Below, in pieces: positions 55,747-64,000 of a DNA stretch of 64,000 nt. A program made the translations under genes and the position numbers. Below the pieces are notes generated by a model, which did not search any database, was not told the DNA's origin, and saw only the letters and a program-made list of their open reading frames with translations. This DNA is from Stenogyne calaminthoides (Eukaryota > Streptophyta > Magnoliopsida > Lamiales > Lamiaceae). Location of the stretch: the NCBI GenBank assembly GCA_037126765.1, contig JBBCBC010000024.1, positions 19,875,554 to 19,939,553 on the forward strand, read 5' to 3'. Numbering within the stretch: position 1 is the stretch's first letter; every line of letters begins with the position of its first letter.

Positions 55747-58700
55747 TTAGTCTCTTAACCAGCTGGTTCTGGAGAACAATCCATCAAGCATTTTAGGTGC
55801 TTTTTCTCCAAGATCCAGAAGCCCTAGCTCATTGCACAACTCTCTGAATCTGATCTCAGCTAGTGGCTTGGTTAGAATATCAGCTTTCTGTAAATCAGTG
55901 TGAATCTTTTCCATTCTGATATTCTTCTTTTCAACATGATCTCTTATAAAATGGTGTCGACATCCACATGCTTGCATCTTGTATGTAAACAGGATTACGA
56001 GTGATTGCAATAAGACTATTACCACGAATATAGATACATTCTTAGCTACAATGTTATAATCCCTCACCGGCGACTAAGCGAGGCGGCGTTAAGCAACGAT
56101 TTTCCAACTATATATTTCAGTAGATGTACAATCGATGTCATTCGCTTTACTTCCTAAAACCGACATGTTCTTCGAGGTTGATTTTTTTCATCAATCTTGC
56201 AACCTCCATAATCGAATCGAAATACCCACTAAGCTCTAGATTATCATCTCGATGGGTAAAATAAACCAAGGTTTATTGTCCTTCAGATACTTAAGAATCC
56301 GCTTAGTTTTCTAGGTGGCTTTTGCATTGGATTTGCTTCTCAATGCACATACACCCCTCTTGCAAAAAGGTGATATCCGGTCTGTTGGCGGGCGGTATAG
56401 TAGAGATCCAATGAGAGCCCTATATTCTTTTCGATTTGTTTTAAACCATCCTCGTTGCGGATCCATCTTGAATCCAAAAATCATAGGAATTTTGGCTTCC
56501 TTGCAATTTTGAACTCCAAACTTAGCCAATAAATTCTAGTGTACTTTGCTTATATATCCCTTCACACTTTGCTTCACCTCGAGACCCGTAAAGTAATTCA
56601 TCCGACCCATCATGGACATCTCGAACTTCCCTTGCATCGGTTTCTTTCAATCTTTCACATAGACTCTTGTTGGGAGATCTCAAGATGATGTCGTCCATGT
56701 AGATCTGAACCATCGAATATCTTCTCCATCTTCTATTCTCAATAAGGTTCTCGTCCCATCGTTCCTTTAGTGAACCCACCAGATCAAGAACCGAGAGAGT
56801 GTATCATACCAAGCTTCGAGGAGCTTGTTTCAACCATAAAGAGCTTTTCTTAAATCGGTACACCAAGTTGCCCTTTTCAAAGCCCGGAGGTTGTTAGACA
56901 TAAACTTCCTCTGCTAGTACCCGCTTAAGAATGCACTCTTTACGTCCATCGATACACAATGAACCCTCTTGGAAGCGTATGCTTCTAAAGCGGCGGCCCG
57001 GTGCAAAGGTCTTATCATAATCAATTCCTTCGATTGTGAATACCCTTAGCAACAAGTCTTGCCTTATTTCGGTGATGACATTTTTCACATCTCTCTTGTT
57101 CTTGAAAACCCACTTCGTAATAATTACGCCTTGATGATTTGGTCCATCCACCAGTTCCCAAACTTGATTTCTCTCGAATCGTTTCTAGCTCCTCCTGCAT
57201 GGCTAGAATCCAACTTAGTCTTATAGAGCTTCCTCTATTGTTGTTGGTTCCTTCATAGACAAATAACCCGGGCACTTTCACCAATCGATGTCTAGTTTTA
57301 ACTTTATCGGATGGGTCTCCGATGATCGTCGGTTGGATGATCGGTTATCCAGTCCTTCTATTCTCGATTTATGTCGGTTTGGAGAACATCATCCATTTCG
57401 ATAAAGGTTCATTACTAGCGTTTGATCGAGTAGTGCGAATTATGATCCACTTGATAAGAACATGTCTCGGTGATGTTGGACTCATCATGTGTTGATGTCT
57501 TTCGTAGGAACTTCAGTGTTCCCCGAACCGGATGGTTCGATTGATCTTTATCTCAAATTGCATCGAACTTCTTCATCGACAGTTTTTTAGTACCTTAGGA
57601 TCTCGAATGATCCGGTGAATCGACTAGATCTAATGTATCTTTATTTATTTCGATCCTTTTCCTTGATCGTTAGGCGATCCATTTTCCAGCGAGCATCGTA
57701 CAGATTGATCACGCGTCTTGTTCGAAAGCGATTTCTCTTGTTCTGATGCTTCATCAAAGACTACATGGGTGTTTCTTCCACAACTAGGTTAAATCAAAAA
57801 CCACGAAAGCCTTGCTAGATGAGGAATATCCTAAGAATATACCCTCATCGACTTGGCTTCAAAAGTTTTCAACCCGACTCTTCCCATTGTTGTGTATGAA
57901 ACACTTTACACCCAAAAACATGGAAGTAAGAAACACGAGGTTTTACGCCTTCCACACATAAATTGTTTTGTAGTGAGCCTTAGTCAAAGACATCTGCTTA
58001 CGAGTATGGCATGCGGTGTTGATTATACGCCTTTAAACGGCTTGGTATTGGATGTTCGGCTAACATCGTGCGGCGGCTTCTTTGAGAGTTCTGTTTTCTC
58101 CGATTCTACTACTCCATTCTTTTGTGGCGTCCTTGATCTCAGATACCAAACTTAGAGCAAAAATCGGTAATAAAAGAGTTCGAAATGCATGCCTTTATCC
58201 GATCTTATTTTTACTACAATCGATACCCTTCTCATTTTGTAATCTTTTTTTTAGCGGCTTCGGGTATCTTTTTGTCGCCTCATTCTTCTTATGTAAGAAT
58301 GTGACCCGTAAACTTGGAATAATCATCCACGATTACGGTAGTATATTTGGTCCACGAGATCGACCGGTGGGTCCGAATAGATCCATATGAAGCAACTGCA
58401 ATACTCTGCTGGATGCCGGTCCAGGAATTCCTTTGAATGAAGCTTTGACTGTTTTTTCCTTCCCGACATGCAAAGACATGTCCGATCCTTTGAAAATACT
58501 TCATTCGAAGTCCTTCCACTAGAGACATCCTTGCTATCTTATTAAGAGTTTTAAAGTTCGGATGACTCATTCTTTTGTGCGAGCCAACGCTACTTTTGGA
58601 ACTCTTAACAATCGCATGCATTTCTTGGGCAAATTGTTCCAATCTGTAGATCGTCCCTTTCCTTGAACCAGATTAGCAAAAATCATTGAGTGGCTCGATT

Positions 58701-58990
58701 CTTGATAGTGCATTGATCGAGAGAACTCAACACCGAATCCGTTGTCGCTTGTGAAACCGATAATAGGTTGTGCTTCGGACCTTCGACATACGAGACTCAG
58801 CCATTTGTACATCATCATTCTCTAAAGTTCTCATCCTTTGGTATAACCAAAGTTATCATCACCGAAGAGTACACGCGGGCCTTTTTCATTCTATGTAAGA
58901 GCCGAGGAGATGTTTGCTTCGATCATGTGCCTTGAGCATCCACTATCGATGTACCGGATAGTTGCTTGCACACCTCCTTTGTTGGCCGTC
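55747..58990 (-). pseudogene. element E protease, integrase, reverse transcriptase, RNase H
   Basis: From 58990: protease YIDSGCSRHM near 58950, pre-integrase HPNFKTLNKIARMSLVEGL near 58530, a broken integrase core (VIVDDYSKFTGHI near 58320), reverse transcriptase (TKWVFKNKRD near 57110, LARAEEVYV-type end near 56900, catalytic IYMDDIILRSPNKSLCERL near 56700, GVQNCKEAKIPM, EYRALIGSLLYR) and RNase H (HHFIRDHVEKKNIRMEKIHT, ADILTKPLAEIRFRELCNEL), stopping at 55747. YMDD is intact. Frame is lost repeatedly where CAG/CTG would be expected. Confidence 0.75.
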
Positions 58991-61544
58991 CCACGCGATC
59001 CTGCGCACCCAAATCAGGCTTTAGGTACCCTTTTTTGATTGGGTCCCGAGGGTTAGGTTTAGTTTTGGGGATCTATACAAACAGAGCACTTCTATTGAGA
59101 TCGCCAGATCGAAGGCCGATTTGTCTCCCATACCTATCAACATAATCATCGTCTCTTTTTATATGCTTTCGATTAGTATGATTCTTAGTGTGAACCTTGG
59201 GTGACTTAGAAGACTTGGGATTTATCTTTTTCGTTTGTCTTCTTTTCATCCAAAGGTGGTTCAAAAATCAACGACCTAAGTTTCGATTATAGGGGTAGGT
59301 ACGACTTCTACCATCAAAAGATTCATATCTTTTTGGCATAGGTGGTTTTTGCAGTTTACCAAAAGCGTGCTTATTCGGCAGCTGACCTTGATTGGGTCTC
59401 AGATTAGACTTCCCTTTTACAGGTTGTCTTTTTCGATACGATCTCATTGATCGAGTTGAGGTCTCTTCGAAAGAACCGGGTTCTTCTGTTGATTCCTCTA
59501 CCGATGCTTTACCGATTGGGGTTCATTTCTATTCCCTTCGGTTGGGCACCCGCCTTTACCCGCTCAACCCTGCCTTTTTTCCCTTCTTAGATACAAGTTT
59601 GGCTTTTGGTGTATCTTTGTCAAAAACTCGTCTTATTACACCTTTTTGAGATGAATCAGCCGGGGCTTTTGAGGATGTGGAAGGGTTCTCATACCCAAGT
59701 CCCTTCTTGTTAATCGTTGTTCGAAAATAGGTGTTCATGTCTTGAACAGTTTTAGATGATTTTGTAAAAACTTCTATTTTCTTCTGCGAGAATATCCTCG
59801 GAAGATTTTTAGACTATTATGCATTCGAACGGCTTTCATCAAATTTAAACTTGCGAGGATTTTGAAGTCATCGACTTCTTTGTTTGTTAATAAACACCGA
59901 TCTTTGATCTGCTTCTCTCCTATCGGAAGCTTTAACTTTGAAATGTTAAATTCCTCGGTTGCCTTCGAAAGGTTTAGCAGATTTAAGTTCAGAGGCTTTA
60001 CTGAGATCATTCTCTTTAGCAAAGTCGATTATTAATGATCCTCGACTTGTCATTTTCCGCTTCCACTCGACATAAGTGTCTCTTGATTGGAGAGATCCTC
60101 AAGCAATTGCTCGGTAGAGCTGCGTCAATCTCCCGGCGTCTTTAATGATAGCGGTGTAAAGCGAACAAAGCGAGTTTGGAGGTTACCTCAGATTGGTCCT
60201 CCCCGCCATCGAGATCTCATCATCATCCAAGAGAATATCGGATCTTCATTTTCATAGAAGTCAGCAAAGACTTCTTGTCGGACCAATCTTCTACAGAGGA
60301 GTATCCGGAATCCTCGGAGGGCGATAGAATCGTCAATTCCAGATGTGTAAAGAACCATGGCTTTCGTCCCCTGAACGTTGCTCTCTTCATTCCTCTTTTC
60401 TTCCTTTCTCTTGGCGTCGGTGTGCGGGCGATCTTTGAGTGACCAGCTTCTCACGGTTGAAGCACGCCTCTTGATCCACGGAACCTTTTTCTTCCGTGAA
60501 TCACTCCGTCTGTATGATCTATCGGTGACTTCCTTTCGATAGTAGTCCGAGCTTCTTCGCCTTCGATTGGTTTTCTCTTCTCTCATCATTTAGATTATCT
60601 CTTTCCTTTCTTCTCTCGCGGATCTCTTCGATCATCGATCTGGTTTCTTCTTCGGAGATTTGTTGGCTGATCTCCTAGCTCTTCCTCGGTATGTTGATAA
60701 TCTTTATAGAATCTTCGATACTTACCAAGTTGAATATTTGATTTTTCTAGTTTCCAGTAAGCGAGCGATCTGCTCACCGACTTATGATGTTTCCAATGGG
60801 TTCATTGGCCTTCGATCTATTTGTTGGTTGCCTTAAAAAGCAACCGATTTGGAAGTTGAGGCTTCAAAGAGCACCTCATCTTCATCTGCTTGTCCTCTCT
60901 CAATTAAATCGAACTCGTGAGCTTTAAGGCTCAAGAACAGGCTACTCGGCTTCATTTTTGAAATGTCTTGGCAATCCTTGATTACCGTGACTTTCATATC
61001 CCATTTCTTGGTAAGAGATCTTAATATCTTGTAGTTGATATCCTTGTCAGACATCTCTCTACCAAGTTCTCGAAGCTTGTTCACAGACATAGTAATTCTT
61101 CCATCGAGTTCGTTGATGGTTTTAGTTGGTCAAGATTCTTGATTTTCCGAACTTCACCAGTTCGGCTTGTAGACGGCTGTCTTTTATCTGGTCATTTCCC
61201 TCGCATATCTCAGCTAGAGTGTCCCACATTGCTTTCGCAGTTTTGAGATATTTAATCTTTTCTTTGGTGACCTTGTCCATTGTTTTCATGATAATATGCC
61301 TTGCGATAGTATCTAGAGTGTGCAGCTTTCTTTCCTCTGCATCCATCAAGGCTGGGCTTTTTCGCACAAGACTTCCCGGGCAAAAAATCGGATCTCCTCC
61401 AACTGCAGGGTTGTCGTAATAAATGATGATGGGTCCTCTTTCGATGACTTCCATCATTCTGCCGCTTATCGAACCTAGATGGTTGGACACATATATGGCC
61501 CAATCTGCATACTCATCGATTGAGAATCCTGAGGTGTTATCCAT
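58991..61544 (-). pseudogene. element E gag
   Basis: ATG at 61544 (MDNTSGFSIDEYADWAIYV), open for 140 codons (MKTMDKVTKEKIKYLK, KAMWDTLAEICEG), then 61090-60833 (LRELGREMSDKDINYKILRS, WDMKVTVIKD), the UBN2-type Gag domain. The CCHC knuckle should lie near 60450: DNA gives ACFN and later DAKRKEEKR, but the spacing cysteines are lost exactly where CTGCAG or CTG would be expected. The C-terminal region is basic with coiled-coil potential (60022-59774). Confidence 0.75.
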
Positions 61545-61665
61545 GCTGAGTGATTTTGGAAAAAGAATGAGTTTTAAGAAGGATTTTCAAGATCTGTTCA
61601 GTTGACCACAAAGATTCTTCCTCAAGAATCGATGATACTCAAAGCCAGTGGTCTGTAGAACCACT

Positions 61666-61677
61666 GCTCTGATACCA
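61666..61677 (-). other. primer-binding site, element E
   Basis: TGGTATCAGAGC on the minus strand, two bases after the LTR end, identical to element A. Confidence 0.92.
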
Positions 61678-61679
61678 CT

Positions 61680-63257
61680 TGTAGGTCCCGAACGGGTTTT
61701 GTGAGGGCAGAAGTCTAGAGGGGAGGGGTGAATAGACTTCAAAACTTTTTGTCAGATCGGGTGTGATGGCGCTTAGCCCCATCAGAGTCGAGTGAATCGG
61801 TTTTTGATCGATAACCAACTTATCGATCACCGGCCGCAGATCGATTCGGTAGCTATCAATTTAACCGATGTCAAGTGGAAGCTAAGTTTTACCCGTGTGA
61901 AAAACTAGTTTTGATAAATCAGATTCCAAAGTTAGTCTTTTAACCAGTTGACCGATCAAGTGTCAAGCTTGATCAGATCAGAAGCTTGGTGCTAGCTGAT
62001 CTTAACTTAGAATATGTATGCTGCTTTAAAAGGTTGTGTGTGATTGTAAAACCGTTAATCAAAGCGGTAAAGGCACACAAGATTTATAGTGGTTCGGACA
62101 AACCAGATCCCACGTCCCACTCTTCCCTATCACAAGGGGCACCAACTTAACCAACTTGGACTTAGATTTTTGTGTTAGTCCAACACAAGATTAATCGACA
62201 GATATTTAAGGAGTTCTCACTCAACCGATCCCAGAAATCAGAACTAGAAACCCTAGTCTGAAATCTTGCTAAACAACCTAACCTAACTTTGGGTTTGGAT
62301 AAGATTGTTTTGGTTCCAACTATGAAATCTTTTCTAGTGTTTAATGTAGCCTATCAGCTAGATGAAAAGATTTCTATGCTAAGAACTTATGGGATGAACA
62401 CTATAAAAATTAACTTCAAGTTCGTGTTCTTCGTGTGGAAATCTGATAATTGCTTGAGCTTCTTGATCGTTTAAGTGTTTCCGTGTCTTCACTCTGAAGT
62501 GTGATCCCATATTTATAGACCTTGAAATCAAAGAGCCGTTGGAGAGCAATTTGAATTTCAGGCTATATTTGGTAGGATTGCAGGATTGATGTGACGTGCT
62601 TCAGGAACGGCATGGCCGAAAGCGTGAATAGTGTCTTTTATAGCCGTTGGAGAAAGCAGCACCAAATCCCGTAATTGTTGGCTCTGATTATACATGTCTC
62701 GTCCTTATTGGTTAACAGACGCACTTTTCAATGTTGTTCTTCCAACTATGGTTGACATTCTTCTTGTTTGGATCATCGACGTATGATTAGGTGAAACATC
62801 AGTTTTCACCTGGTGAGCTGACCTGATCAGTCTGAACTGATCAGTCTACCTGATGGAGTCTTCTGGTGCCGGTTGACTTAGCTTCAACTAGCAGACTCGG
62901 CTGATGTAGGTCTTCTGGTCTGATCTTCTGGAAGTCATCTGATCTTCAAGTATTCTGAGTTTGAGCTTTATGACTTCAGCTGAGATATCTGACTAGATCA
63001 GATCGATCTGATCTTCTATTTTTCTCTTGCATTCTGGCCTGTCGAATATCAGCTGATCTTCATATCTTCAGATCTGACCTATACATATTGAGGTTCCCCC
63101 TCAATATGTGACCTATCTATTACATCAGTTGTTCTATACAGTAATTATCAACTGGTATTCTATAAATGGTAATATAAACATCAGTCAGCTAACAGGTCTG
63201 ACTGGTCCTATTACATGTGTTTTTGGAACTTTTATCAAAACTATAAATTTCCCAACA
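61680..63257 (-). repeat. 5' LTR of element E (1578 bp)
   Basis: Minus strand TGTTGGGAAATTTATAG at 63257 to CGTTCGGGACCTACA at 61680, followed by the PBS. GTCCT at 63258-63262 matches the duplication at 34163-34167. TATA box 62510-62517, core motif 62076-62121. Bases 62810-63180 keep ordinary CAG/CTG words and so show what the other copies probably looked like. Confidence 0.93.
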
Positions 63258-64000
63258 GTCCTGTTTCTTCTCTCAGCAACACCATTTTGTTGTGGGGTCC
63301 TTGTAGCTGATGTTTCATGAGCTATTCCATTTGCTGCACAATAATCAGATATAATATGGTTTATAAACTCAGTTCCTTTATCTGATCTGATTTTGACCAC
63401 ACTTTGATTCTTTTCAGTACTGAGCCTTTTCAGTAGTTCAGGCAGTTTTATCTGAGTCTCTTTCTTACTGAGTAAGAATATGACCCATGTATATCTTGAG
63501 TAGTCATCAACTACCACGAGTGTATATTTCCTGCCATTTGTGCTCACTGGTGTTACTGGACCAAAAAGATCCATATGCAACAATTGAAGTATTCTCTCAG
63601 TAGAAACATCTACTTTACTTTTAAATGATGCTCTAATTTGTTTTCCGTTTTGGCACGCATCACAAACATGTTCTTTACTGAACACTTCATTTGGTAACCC
63701 CCTCACAAGTGCTAATCTTGCTAGTTTGTTCAGGGTTTTGAAATTCAGGTGATTCATCCTTTTGTGCCACAACCAACTGGTATCTGTGGAACTTTTTGCA
63801 ACCAAACATGTATCTTTAGGAGTTGAACTCCAATCAGCAAGATACACATTTCCTTTTCTAGTACCAGTTAGCAAAATTTTCTGTGAGGTATCATCTTTCA
63901 CATAACATAAGTTCTTTGAGAACTCAACATTAAATCCCTTATCACAGAATTGGCTTATTGAAAGCAAGTTATGCTTCAAACCAGATACATATGAAACACA
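63258..64000 (-). CDS. element C pre-integrase and integrase core (partial, second copy)
   Basis: Open frame from the window edge to the insertion point. Zinc-binding part: WHKRMNH (His-x4-His) and CDAC (Cys-x2-Cys). Integrase core: first Asp in HMDLFGPV, second in IRSDKGTEF, catalytic Glu in NGVAERRNRT. The reading frame then runs 25 codons into the LTR of E before stopping. All catalytic residues are present, so the C integrase was intact when E inserted. Upstream protease and gag lie outside the window. Confidence 0.85.

Larger units (their letters stand above)
34168..63257 (-). mobile_element. element E (Sirevirus-like, minus), inserted in integrase of C
   Basis: 5' LTR 61680-63257, PBS 61666-61677, gag 61544-58990, pol 58990-55747, frame Y, gene X (leader interrupted by F), and an LTR at 34168-35725. 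GTCCT flanks it at 34163-34167 and 63258-63262, within the C integrase codons for NRT/LKE. An extra GTCCT plus 853 bp of C integrase (35726-36578) lies where E's 3' UTR and polypurine tract should be, so the 3' end is rearranged or misassembled. Confidence 0.75.
25293..64000 (-). mobile_element. Sirevirus-like element C (interrupted by E and F; 5' end outside window)
   Basis: Same family as A, opposite orientation, inserted in the reverse transcriptase of D (adjoining five bases TGAAC at 25288-25292). Own sequence: 3' LTR 25293-27290, gene X 27636-31020, pol 3' part 31687-34167, and integrase/pre-integrase at 63258-64000 and again at 35726-36578. The interval between is element E with F inside it. 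Gag and 5' LTR lie right of the window. Confidence 0.8.

Overview
The window is nuclear DNA from a flowering plant, probably a eudicot (inference). The signs are nested Ty1/copia retrotransposons with the tRNA-iMet-type primer site TGGTATCAGAGC, several small inverted-repeat (MITE-like) elements, a nuclear-type tRNA-Ala gene with a Pol III T-run, and an intron-containing histone H2A gene. I cannot name the species.

Layout. 1-10114: Sirevirus-like element A (+), lacking almost all of pol, inserted into the accessory gene of related element B, whose 3' end is 10115-14030. 14031-19961: an old copia fragment, a decayed tRNA-Ala gene, a fold-back MITE, a ~150-bp tandem repeat and a three-deep nest (MITE, solo LTR, solo LTR) in which every level keeps its target-site duplication; then a third MITE. 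20575-22410: head-to-head inverted duplication holding a divergent two-exon histone H2A gene (-) and a broken copy (+). 22413-24346: mostly featureless, with one TIR element rich in GGTTCAACCGG. 24347-25292: 3' end of a different copia element D (-), cut by element C (-), which begins at 25293 and runs off the right edge. C is interrupted in its integrase by element E (-), and E by element F (-, 39979-53887, complete, CTTAT duplication).

Elements A, B, C, E and F share an unusual plan: LTR, gag, pol, then an accessory gene ('X', about 950-1130 codons) between RNase H and the polypurine tract. X has no visible signal peptide or membrane segment; it is charged, with coiled-coil stretches. It appears to have its own TATA box and leader in A, C, E and F, and in E and F also a likely 5'-UTR intron. 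E and F carry a further small reading frame ('Y') between pol and X.

Two cautions. First, in F, E and several other patches CAG/CTG trinucleotides are nearly absent and CG takes their place relative to paralogues; many frameshifts there may be a sequence-quality artefact tied to CHG methylation rather than real decay. Second, an LTR plus adjoining integrase segment occurs twice (34168-36468 and 61680-64000) with the same GTCCT duplication, and E joins C sequence abruptly near 36578, which is either a real rearrangement or a misassembly.
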